Below the pieces are notes generated by a model. The model was given only the letters and a program-made list of their open reading frames with translations, made no database searches and was not told the DNA's origin. 64,000 nucleotides of DNA, from positions 496,001-560,000 of the forward strand of contig JAHXIQ010000001.1 of assembly GCA_025655555.1 (NCBI GenBank). The letters are read 5' to 3'. This stretch comes from Candidatus Thiodiazotropha sp. (ex Myrtea sp. 'scaly one' KF741663). GTDB taxonomy: Bacteria > Pseudomonadota > Gammaproteobacteria > Chromatiales > Chromatiaceae. Both the position numbers and the translations under genes were made by a program. Positions 27,261-34,720 of the stretch are shown here, in pieces. The number at the start of each line of letters is the position of its first letter. Within the stretch, counting starts at the first letter, position 1.

Positions 27261-27995
27261 TTGCCTGAACATCTCTTCATATCAGACCTGCACCTCTCCG
27301 CCGAAAGGCCGGAGGTGGTGCAGTTTTTCCTCCGTTTCATCAAGCAACGAGCCATCCAGACAGATCATCTCTATATCCTTGGTGATCTCTTCGATGTCTG
27401 GATCGGTGATGATGACCGGCGTGCGCCTATTCCTGAAATCGTATCCGCACTGAAGCATCTGACCCAGTCAGGGACCCATCTCTACTTCATGTACGGCAAC
27501 CGTGATTTTCTTATCGGTGATGACTTTTGCCGGGATTGCGGCGCTGAATTGTTATCTGACCCTAAACCGATCGAGCTGTTCGGCACCCCCACCCTGCTGA
27601 TGCACGGAGATCTTCTCTGTACGGACGACCTGGATTATCAGGCTTTCAGAAGACAGGTTAGGCACCCGGACTTCGCTCTACAGTTCCTTTCCCTGTCGCT
27701 CGATGCCCGCAGGGAGCAGGCAAAAGCCTATAGAGAACAGAGCGGCGAAGCCAATGCGAATAAGGCGGAGGTCATCATGGACGTCAATCAGCAGGCAGTG
27801 ATGTCTTATCTAACAGATTACGGCGCAGACAGGCTGATTCATGGACATACCCATCGCCCGGCAGACCACCCCTTCACTATCGATGGAAAAGACAAAATCA
27901 GACATGTGCTTGGAGAGTGGCATGATGATAGCGCAGAAATTATCAGTGTCACCGAAGATGGGGTGACACGGGAAAAATACACTAGGGCCTGTTAA
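27261..27995 (+). CDS. lpxH: UDP-2,3-diacylglucosamine diphosphatase LpxH
   Basis: Hydrolyses UDP-2,3-diacylglucosamine to lipid X and UMP, fourth step of lipid A synthesis, at the inner membrane surface. The 244-residue protein has the calcineurin-type metal motifs FISDLHLSAERP, LGDLFDVWIGDDD, GNRDFLIG, LLMHGDLLCTDD and IHGHTHRPADH. The start is a TTG ten bases after GGAG; it directly precedes the conserved metal motif and no ATG fits. It overlaps the converging gene by four bases. Confidence 0.95.
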   Translation: MPEHLFISDLHLSAERPEVVQFFLRFIKQRAIQTDHLYILGDLFDVWIGDDDRRAPIPEIVSALKHLTQSGTHLYFMYGNRDFLIGDDFCRDCGAELLSDPKPIELFGTPTLLMHGDLLCTDDLDYQAFRRQVRHPDFALQFLSLSLDARREQAKAYREQSGEANANKAEVIMDVNQQAVMSYLTDYGADRLIHGHTHRPADHPFTIDGKDKIRHVLGEWHDDSAEIISVTEDGVTREKYTRAC

Positions 27996-28717
27996 CCGCC
28001 AATCCCCATCGGTACCTGCTGATAGTCTTCAGGCAAAGAAAAATGCTCTGCAGAAATCTTGAAGCTTGCCTGAAAATCCACCAACTCCTCGCCATAACCC
28101 TGATCGCTCCAAATCTTTACGGGTAACCCCTTCTGTATAAAAGCATCAGGTGCATAGGCGTGAACCACGCTGTCACAAGCATCACGAAACTCATTGGGAA
28201 GGGTTGCGAGAGCAACTGCCTGTTGGGCTGCAAGCACGGTAAGATACTCACCGTACGCGCTGATAACCTCCGTCATTGTTGATGGCAGGACAAAGGCCTC
28301 ACGACAGATAGTACCATTGGCCATCAACTGCCAATGTTGTGGCTTGATACCGGCAATCTCAGGCACATCATGATTCTTGTTGGAGCGAATTTCCAATCTC
28401 AAATCGTCAGGTAAATGTTGATTATTTTTTTCAGCCGGATCGATAACCAGGATGGATCGCTCGGTTGCATTCACACTGTAGATCACACGTTCACGGCGAT
28501 CGAAGAGGATAAAGCCAGGGTCCTGCTCTCCCTGGTCCAGTCTCACATAGTCAGCTGTCACCAACAGGCGATTAATATAGGCTGCGTCATCTGGCGCCTC
28601 CACCCGGTAGACCAAGAGACCCGCGTCGACTTCAAGGGCGTGTAGCGGAAGGATTGTCAGTGAGAGGACAATGAATGCGGTCAAAGCCAGGAAACGGTTA
28701 ATCACTCTTCTGCACAT
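27992..28717 (-). CDS. Exported protein of unknown function
   Basis: A 241-residue protein with an N-terminal signal peptide (FLALTAFIVLSLTILPLHA). The mature part is predicted mixed alpha/beta with no metal or catalytic motif I can name; it contains single Cys residues near the middle (GTICREAF, RDACDS). The segment RERVIYSVNATERSILVIDP recalls DUF4412-like periplasmic proteins, but this is weak. It follows a DUF455 ferritin-like gene with a 16-base overlap, so the two are probably co-expressed. Confidence 0.8.
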   Translation of the reverse strand: MCRRVINRFLALTAFIVLSLTILPLHALEVDAGLLVYRVEAPDDAAYINRLLVTADYVRLDQGEQDPGFILFDRRERVIYSVNATERSILVIDPAEKNNQHLPDDLRLEIRSNKNHDVPEIAGIKPQHWQLMANGTICREAFVLPSTMTEVISAYGEYLTVLAAQQAVALATLPNEFRDACDSVVHAYAPDAFIQKGLPVKIWSDQGYGEELVDFQASFKISAEHFSLPEDYQQVPMGIGG

Positions 28718-29529
28718 AAGCGCTCCAAACGGTTTAATTCCTCTTCACTGAATCCTGCCTGCCGACGTGCCTGATGGTGTAACGGGCAGCGGATACCTCC
28801 GCGCACAAAATCACTCAAGAGGTTGAAATAGGTCGCCTCCGGCTCCAATCCCCGGGTTTCACAAAGATGGTGAAACCAACGCGTGCCGAAATGCACATGT
28901 CCAACCTCTTCATCCAGGATTACCTGCAGTACTTCGACAGTTCGTTCGTCACCGATAGCTGCGAAACGCTGCATGATGCCCGGTGTCACGTCGAGACCGC
29001 GAGCCTCTAACATGCGCGGCACCAGCGCCATACGGACCAGTGGATCGTGAGCGGTCTGAACGGCCATGTCCCACAGCCCGTTGTGTGCGGGAAAATCTCC
29101 GTAATCGACCCCACCATCACGCAATCGTTCCCGCAGAAGACGGAAATGGTAGACCTCCTCCTGTGCAACCTGGATCCAGTCACTATAGAAATCGGCAGGT
29201 AGATTGGGGAATCGCTGTACGGCATCCCAGGCCAGATTGATGGCATTGAACTCGATATGGGCGATGGCGTGAATCAAGGCCAGTCGGCCTTTTTCACTAC
29301 CCAGCCGTCGCCGGGACAAATGGCGAGGATGGACCAACTCCGGCTTTGCCGGATGACCCGCCTCACGCAAGTCATCTGCTGATGTCCATCCGGTCAAACA
29401 CAACCGCCCCGTTTTCCAGGCGCTGGCGGTCTCATCGGTCAGGCTGAGTTTCTCCTCCACTGAATCGGTCAACAGACAGTTGCGTGCCACCTGATAAAGA
29501 CTTTCTGTGGGAACCTCCGGCATTTTCAT
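28702..29529 (-). CDS. Ferritin-like DUF455 family protein
   Basis: A 275-residue protein of the DUF455 family, a ferritin-like diiron fold. Candidate iron ligands are in the helices carrying HAIAHIEFNAINLAWD (E and H), WIQVAQEEVYHF (E and H), MLEARGLDVTP and ILDEEVGHVHFG (E and H). The substrate is unknown; family members have been suggested to be oxidases or tRNA-modifying MiaE relatives. The ATG directly abuts the stop of the upstream kinase gene. Confidence 0.88.
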   Translation of the reverse strand: MKMPEVPTESLYQVARNCLLTDSVEEKLSLTDETASAWKTGRLCLTGWTSADDLREAGHPAKPELVHPRHLSRRRLGSEKGRLALIHAIAHIEFNAINLAWDAVQRFPNLPADFYSDWIQVAQEEVYHFRLLRERLRDGGVDYGDFPAHNGLWDMAVQTAHDPLVRMALVPRMLEARGLDVTPGIMQRFAAIGDERTVEVLQVILDEEVGHVHFGTRWFHHLCETRGLEPEATYFNLLSDFVRGGIRCPLHHQARRQAGFSEEELNRLERLCAEE

Positions 29530-30774
29530 TCAGCACCTCATACCGATCACCAAATCCATCACATTGGTCCCTGTGGGACCGGTTGTTATGAGATCCCCGC
29601 TGGCCTCGAGCAACCGACCGGCGTCTGCTGCAGCCAGAGATTCTGCCGCATCAAAACCCGCCAGAACCCCCCGGCCGAGGGTACCTCCATCAACTAAAGC
29701 GCCAGCATCCTCTGTCGCTCCATCAGTGCCATCAGTACCCGCTGCCAGCAAATAGCAATCACTGGAACCGGCCAGGGCTACCGCTGCGGCAAGGGCCAAG
29801 TGTTGATTACGCCCACCCTGCCCTGGTTCGGGAGGCAGATGAACGGTGGTTTCACCCCCCCAGATGGAGATCCCCGGCTTGCCGTCCTGTAGCTGAGCGG
29901 CCAGTTTCAAACCAGTCTCAGCCGCATCTCCGAGCAGAAAATCCTCATGCAAGGTAACAGGATAGCCCAGCTGACCCGCCCGCTCGGCAGCCGCCTGTTT
30001 AGCCAGCTCGAGATTGGCTACGATCTGCAACACTGGCGATTCATCTGGCAGATCCGCACGCTGCGCAAGTCCTGCCATCACCCTAGTCTGCAACCAATCC
30101 GGCAGGGACATGGCAGAAAGTTGTTCATGTAAATCCGCTTCAGGCAGCAACAGGCCTGAGCCGATAGCTGCAGGCTCGTCTCCCGGCACATCCGAGATAG
30201 CGAGGGCATATAAAGACCGCTCACCGAGTCGTGTCAGCAGCCCCCCACTCTTGATCTGAGAGAGCCCCTTTCGCACTCGGTTCATCTGTACGATATCCAG
30301 TCCGCTGCCCAGCAACCACTGGTTGGTCCTGGCCAGAAACTCGAGATCGACACCCGCCACCGGCACTTCCACCAGACTGGAAGTGCCGCCGGAAATGAGA
30401 AACAGCAGTAGTAACCCATCGTCCGCAGAGAGAAAATCCAGCAAACTGTGTCCCGCCTGCAGGCTATTTTTATCCGGCACCGGGTGGGCGGCCTCGATCC
30501 CCTGCCAACCCCGGCGACGGCAAAAATCGTAATCGAGATGCCCAAACTTGGAAATAATCAGTGCCTTACGAATCCGCTTGCCCAGCACCCGGTCCGCCCC
30601 CACCGCCATAGATTGAGCCGCCTTGCCGACCGCCACCAAATGCAAAGGCCCTTCAAAAGGATTGGCTTTCAACCATTCGGAGACAACAGCGGCTCCCTCC
30701 ACTTTTATCAGCGCAGCCTGAAGGATCTGTAAAAGATGGTTGCGATATTGTGCTGTCAATCTTTCTTGTTCCAT
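29530..30774 (-). CDS. Glycerate 2-kinase / MOFRL family protein (GckA/TtuD type)
   Basis: A 414-residue protein of the glycerate kinase type 2 family (N-terminal DUF4147 and C-terminal MOFRL domain). Features include LVAVGKAAQSMAVGADRVLG, EAAHPVPDKNSLQAG, the Gly/Ser-rich LFLISGGTSSLVEVPV, and in the MOFRL half WGGETTVHLPPEPGQGGRNQ and AAGTDGTDGATEDAGALVD. It phosphorylates D-glycerate to 2-phosphoglycerate; older annotations call the family hydroxypyruvate reductase. In an autotroph it could recover glycerate from photorespiratory-type salvage. First gene of a three-gene minus-strand run. Confidence 0.92.
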   Translation of the reverse strand: MEQERLTAQYRNHLLQILQAALIKVEGAAVVSEWLKANPFEGPLHLVAVGKAAQSMAVGADRVLGKRIRKALIISKFGHLDYDFCRRRGWQGIEAAHPVPDKNSLQAGHSLLDFLSADDGLLLLFLISGGTSSLVEVPVAGVDLEFLARTNQWLLGSGLDIVQMNRVRKGLSQIKSGGLLTRLGERSLYALAISDVPGDEPAAIGSGLLLPEADLHEQLSAMSLPDWLQTRVMAGLAQRADLPDESPVLQIVANLELAKQAAAERAGQLGYPVTLHEDFLLGDAAETGLKLAAQLQDGKPGISIWGGETTVHLPPEPGQGGRNQHLALAAAVALAGSSDCYLLAAGTDGTDGATEDAGALVDGGTLGRGVLAGFDAAESLAAADAGRLLEASGDLITTGPTGTNVMDLVIGMRC

Positions 30775-30824
30775 TCAGGCTGGGTTACACTGTTCGGGTT
30801 CGTTATACCGCCAGGAGCAGAGCG

Positions 30825-31754
30825 TTGGGAAGCATACAGCTACGTCGGAACTTCAGCCGCAACATCCTCGTCCGGATGATCATCATGTCAGCGGTCATCG
30901 CAGCCCTGATGGTGTGGAAGTTCGAATTCATCAATCAGGTCTATTTCCGTGACCAGCTGACCAGTACCGGCCTCATCATCAACGGCACGATCGTCGGCCT
31001 CTTTGCCATCGGCATCCTACGCATGATTACCATCTTTCTCCACTACGCCCAGGAGGAGAATGCACTGATCCGCTTTCTGCGCAATCTGCGCGAAGGGGAA
31101 CAGGACCCACTGAAGCGTATCCATAAAAAAGCCATCATCGGCAACCGCTATCGCACCATGCAGGGGCTGTTCAAGGCGAATTGCCCGATTAACCACGGCT
31201 CCCTGGCCTCAACTCTGGTAGCCAACGAGAGCACCCGCAACAGCCTGCCGAAGTTCATCAACAATATCCTGATCCTGACCGGCGTCTTCGGTACGATCGT
31301 CTCCCTCTCCATCGCCCTCATCGGTGCTTCGGACCTGCTCGCCACTTCGATCAATGTAGGCGGCATGGGAATGGTGGTGCACGGCATGTCCACCGCCCTC
31401 TCCACCACCATTACCGCCATCATCTGTTTCATCTTTTTCGGCTATTTCAATCTCAAACTGAGTGATGTACAGACCAACCTGATCAGCGCCGTGGAGCAGG
31501 TCACCGTCAATGAACTGCTGCCCCGCTTCCAGGTACAGACCGACAGCGCCCTCTACGAATTCACAGGTCTGGTGCGCTCCCTGCAGGAGCTGGTCAACCA
31601 GATGAAGCAGTCCCAAGAGGGCTTCGAGGCAGTTGAACAACGCGTACTCGAGACCTTGCAGAGCTATCAGGAGAAGAGCGAGACCATGCATGAAGACATG
31701 GCAGAGGTTAAGCATCTTCTGAAGCGGGGCTTCCGCCTCCATGAGGACGACTGA
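30825..31754 (+). CDS. MotA/TolQ/ExbB-like ion channel subunit
   Basis: Inner membrane protein of 309 residues from a TTG start that has AGGAG seven bases upstream. An upstream GTG (30750) would overlap the divergent kinase gene and lacks a ribosome binding site. Four membrane segments are visible: IIMSAVIAALMVWKF, a pair near LIINGTIVGLFAIGILRMI, ILILTGVFGTIVSLSIALIG and TALSTTITAIICFIFFGYF. The last two form the MotA/ExbB proton-channel domain. The C-terminal 75 residues are helical and polar. With the next gene, five bases on, it looks like a proton-driven stator pair. Confidence 0.85.
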   Translation: MGSIQLRRNFSRNILVRMIIMSAVIAALMVWKFEFINQVYFRDQLTSTGLIINGTIVGLFAIGILRMITIFLHYAQEENALIRFLRNLREGEQDPLKRIHKKAIIGNRYRTMQGLFKANCPINHGSLASTLVANESTRNSLPKFINNILILTGVFGTIVSLSIALIGASDLLATSINVGGMGMVVHGMSTALSTTITAIICFIFFGYFNLKLSDVQTNLISAVEQVTVNELLPRFQVQTDSALYEFTGLVRSLQELVNQMKQSQEGFEAVEQRVLETLQSYQEKSETMHEDMAEVKHLLKRGFRLHEDD

Positions 31755-31759
31755 CCCCC

Positions 31760-32719
31760 ATGGACGACGGCTTCATCGATCTGCGTCTCAACCAGCGTTC
31801 CAGCGAAGGGGACGACAGCTTCTGGCCCTCCTTCACCGACATCATGACCGTGATCGTGATGATCTTCATGCTCGCCATGGTCATCCTGCTGCTGCGCAAC
31901 ATGGAACTACTGAGCCAGCTGCGCTCCACCATGGAAGCGGAACAGCAGGCAGCGGAACTGGCCCGCACCACCGGAGAAGAGAATGTCACCCTGGAAGAGA
32001 AACTGATCGCCAGGGAGTACGAACTCTCCATGCTGCGCATGCAGATGATGCGTATGGAAGAGCGCGCTGAAGAGCAGGAGGCTGCGATCGCCAGCCAGCG
32101 CCACCAGATCACCACTTTAAGCCGCGAACGTGATCTGCTCGATACTCAGGTAGCAAGACTCAGCCGCGAGAGTGATCAACTGCGTAGCCAATTGACTCTG
32201 TCCAATCGTAATATCGAGCGCCTCAATAGCGACCTGGATCAGGCGAACCAAAGACAAGCGGCCACCCTGGCAGACCTGGAGGCACTACGCCTCTCCTTCA
32301 GCAGCCAGGAAGAGGAACTCTCTGCGGCCTTGGCGCAGAATATGACAGCCACCCAGGAGCTGTCAGATCTCAAAACAGATTTCTCCGATCTCAAGATCAA
32401 ATATGACAGACTGGTCAGACCTGCCCGTACCGCAAAAGGCAAAACCCTGGTCGAAGTGCGCTATGCGAAATCCGGCGGTAAGTACCGAATCGATTACAAA
32501 GGCCCCGGGCAAACCGGTTTCAAACGCATCTCCCGCAAGACGCTGGATCAAAAGCTGACCCGGTTGAAAAAGAAAGACAACAATCTTTACGTCAAGGTCA
32601 TCCTGCCGAAGGACAGCGGGCTCTCCTATAGTGAAGCCTGGTCTTTCACCAACCACCTGCATCAAAATTACGACTATTATTTCCAGGAGGAGGCGAAGAA
32701 AGAGCGTATCGTCGAATAG
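31760..32719 (+). CDS. MotB/ZorB-like membrane coiled-coil protein without OmpA domain
   Basis: A 319-residue partner of the upstream channel. The N-terminus WPSFTDIMTVIVMIFMLAMV is a single membrane helix with Asp27 at the position of the proton-binding Asp of MotB/ZorB. Residues 50-225 form a long coiled coil (rich in LExxL/REx repeats). Instead of the peptidoglycan-binding OmpA domain of MotB, residues 230-319 form a basic, probably beta-rich domain (LVEVRYAKSGGKYRIDYKGP) that I do not recognise. Likely an ion-driven machine with an unknown cytoplasmic or periplasmic target. Confidence 0.8.
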   Translation: MDDGFIDLRLNQRSSEGDDSFWPSFTDIMTVIVMIFMLAMVILLLRNMELLSQLRSTMEAEQQAAELARTTGEENVTLEEKLIAREYELSMLRMQMMRMEERAEEQEAAIASQRHQITTLSRERDLLDTQVARLSRESDQLRSQLTLSNRNIERLNSDLDQANQRQAATLADLEALRLSFSSQEEELSAALAQNMTATQELSDLKTDFSDLKIKYDRLVRPARTAKGKTLVEVRYAKSGGKYRIDYKGPGQTGFKRISRKTLDQKLTRLKKKDNNLYVKVILPKDSGLSYSEAWSFTNHLHQNYDYYFQEEAKKERIVE

Positions 32720-32815
32720 TGCCGTTAGATCAGGTGGGAATTTAACCTACCTGTTCGAGTCTAACTGTCGGATAGTTTGGGAACGGATCTGCTTCAGATT
32801 CAGGCAGTCAACATC

Positions 32816-33352
32816 ATGAAATACAACATCAACCTGCTCACTACAGGCCTACTCTGTGGCATCGTTCTTGGCGGTTGCGCCTCCAAGGTACCGGAGTACA
32901 TACGCAACGCCCCCGCCGGTGATATTCGTGTGGATGAAGTACAACAGGAAGCCACACGCTTCGTAGAAAATGAGGTTCGTTGGGGCGGCAGTATCATTTC
33001 AGTACAAAACCTTTCAGATGAGACACATATTGAAGTCCTCGCCGTTAACCTGAGCAAATCGGGCAAACCACAGGATGATGCAAAAAGCAGAGGACGATTC
33101 ATCGCCAGAATCAAAGGATTCCTGGAACCGGAAGAGTACCCCAAAAACCGCCTTCTAACAGTTACAGGCACTGTAAAAGAAGTCGTTGAGCAGCCAGTTG
33201 GCAGCTACCCCTATCCTTACCCGGTGGTGGAAGTGAAGGCTTATTATCTCTGGCCGGAGGACGTCTACTACTCACCTCATCATTACGATCCTTTTTACAA
33301 CCCCTATTTCTACCCGCACCCCTATTGGCGCAGGTATCCCTACTACTGGTAG
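32816..33352 (+). CDS. Slp-family outer membrane lipoprotein
   Basis: A 178-residue lipoprotein with lipobox LGGCAS near residue 22. The body matches the Slp family: VRWGGSIISVQNL, TEIEVLAVNL-like block (here THIEVLAVNL), GRFIARIKGFLEPEEY, LLTVTGTVKEV. The C-terminus is rich in Tyr, Pro and His (SPHHYDPFYNPYFYPHPYW), a low-complexity tail. Slp proteins are starvation- or acid-induced outer membrane lipoproteins in E. coli; function unclear. The ATG at 32816 is used because it directly precedes the signal peptide. Confidence 0.88.
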   Translation: MKYNINLLTTGLLCGIVLGGCASKVPEYIRNAPAGDIRVDEVQQEATRFVENEVRWGGSIISVQNLSDETHIEVLAVNLSKSGKPQDDAKSRGRFIARIKGFLEPEEYPKNRLLTVTGTVKEVVEQPVGSYPYPYPVVEVKAYYLWPEDVYYSPHHYDPFYNPYFYPHPYWRRYPYYW

Positions 33353-33359
33353 ACGTGGA

Positions 33360-33893
33360 ATGAAACACACCACCCTTATCCTTCTGGCTGCCCTAATATC
33401 CCTCGTCCTCTCAGCCTGCAGTACAGCACCCAAAGTTGCTGCTGATGCTGATCGCAGTCCGACGCCTGCAGAAGTGACTGCAGCAGCAACGTCCGATTCT
33501 GGCAAAAGACTGCAATGGGGCGGTGTCATTGTAGAAAGTCGCAATCTGGCTGATATCACCGAACTGCAGATTCTCGCCTACCCGCTGAAGAAAGATGGGA
33601 GACCCGACGTTACCGCCTCTCCCAATGGACGATTCCTGGCGCAACATCAAGGCTATCTCGAAACCGTCGATTACGCCAAAGGCCGCCAGGTAACAGTAAC
33701 CGGCAAGTTTTCTGAAGTCCGCGCCGGAGAAGTCGGCGATGCCCCTTACGACTTCCCAACCCTCACCACCGATGAACTGGTACTTTGGCCTGAAGCATCA
33801 GCAACAAAACCAAAACCCAGAGTCAATTTCGGCTTCGGTGTGGGCTCAGGTGGCCGCTCCTGGGGCGGCGTGGGTGTCGGTATCGGATTCTGA
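33360..33893 (+). CDS. Second Slp-family outer membrane lipoprotein
   Basis: A 177-residue paralogue starting seven bases after the previous gene. It has lipobox LSACS, the core LQWGGVIVESRNL, TELQILAYPLKKDGRPD, GRFLAQHQGYLETVDY and VTVTGKFSEVRAG. The C-terminal tail is Gly-rich (GGRSWGGVGVGIGF) instead of Tyr-rich. Tandem Slp genes suggest duplication; co-transcription is likely. Confidence 0.88.
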   Translation: MKHTTLILLAALISLVLSACSTAPKVAADADRSPTPAEVTAAATSDSGKRLQWGGVIVESRNLADITELQILAYPLKKDGRPDVTASPNGRFLAQHQGYLETVDYAKGRQVTVTGKFSEVRAGEVGDAPYDFPTLTTDELVLWPEASATKPKPRVNFGFGVGSGGRSWGGVGVGIGF

Positions 33894-34247
33894 GATTGCC
33901 TTTGCTTTTTAAGCTTTTTGCCTGAAACAATCATCAGACAGCTGTTTTTCCAGATCCAGACCTAACTGATCGGCCGATCAAACGGGCCCGATACGGCCTG
34001 CCCCCATAAATAACCAGTTATATCAGTGTGTTGTGAATTGTTAAATATACAATTCCAGCTTTTTCACAACTTAAGATCCTCACTTATTAGCCGATATTAA
34101 TAAGCACAACCAAGGGAGGAGGCGGATTCTCTTTCTTTATGACTAGAGGTTCAGCGCAATTCGGTCGGGATCAGTGCTGAAAAAGAGGATTCATCGGTGA
34201 AAACTTACCACCTTGACGCTACTTGTCATGCACTATCGGGGTGATCG
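33894..34247. other. Intergenic region upstream of the pseudopilin operon
   Basis: About 350 bases, A+T-rich in the middle (around 34010-34100). I see no gene, RNA or confident promoter; GGGAGGAGGCGG near 34113 looks like a ribosome binding site but no open frame of note follows it. Confidence 0.4.
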
Positions 34248-34718
34248 TTGAGAAGTACATCCCGTAAATCAGAGACAGGTGGTTTCTCCATCGCGGAACT
34301 CATGCTGGCCATGGCCATCCTGACGATTGTGTCTGCTATCGCCATTCCGATGTATCAAGGTTATGTGGCTACTGCTGAAATGGGCAGCGTCATTCAGGAG
34401 ATGAAACAGGTTGAGTTGATCCTGGAAAACTACAAGCTCGATACAAAAGCTTATCCCGCTAGCCTGGACGAGGTCGGCGTGAATATGCTCGATCCCTGGG
34501 GCAACCCCTATCAATATCTGCCTATCGAAGGGGCAGGTAATAAAGCCAAGGGACATCAGCGTAAGGATCACAATCTGGTGCCCATCAACTCAGACTTCGA
34601 TCTCTACAGTATGGGTGAAGACGGTGCCAGCTCACCGCCGCTCACAGCCAAGTCAAGCCGGGACGATATTGTTCGAGCCAATAATGGTGGCTTTTACGGC
34701 TATGGTAAGGACTACTGA
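34248..34718 (+). CDS. Type II secretion / type IV pilus pseudopilin (GspG-like)
   Basis: A 156-residue pseudopilin. Prepilin peptidase site GG|FSIAELMLAMAI with the conserved Glu5 is followed by a hydrophobic helix, then the major pseudopilin region with YPASLDEVGVNMLDPWGNPY (the DPWGNPYQY signature) and SDFDLYSMGEDG, which in GspG binds calcium. The start is a TTG with GGGGTGA upstream. No other secretion or pilus gene is near; the next gene starts two bases later and encodes a c-di-GMP protein. Confidence 0.88.
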   Translation: MRSTSRKSETGGFSIAELMLAMAILTIVSAIAIPMYQGYVATAEMGSVIQEMKQVELILENYKLDTKAYPASLDEVGVNMLDPWGNPYQYLPIEGAGNKAKGHQRKDHNLVPINSDFDLYSMGEDGASSPPLTAKSSRDDIVRANNGGFYGYGKDY

Positions 34719-34720
34719 GC

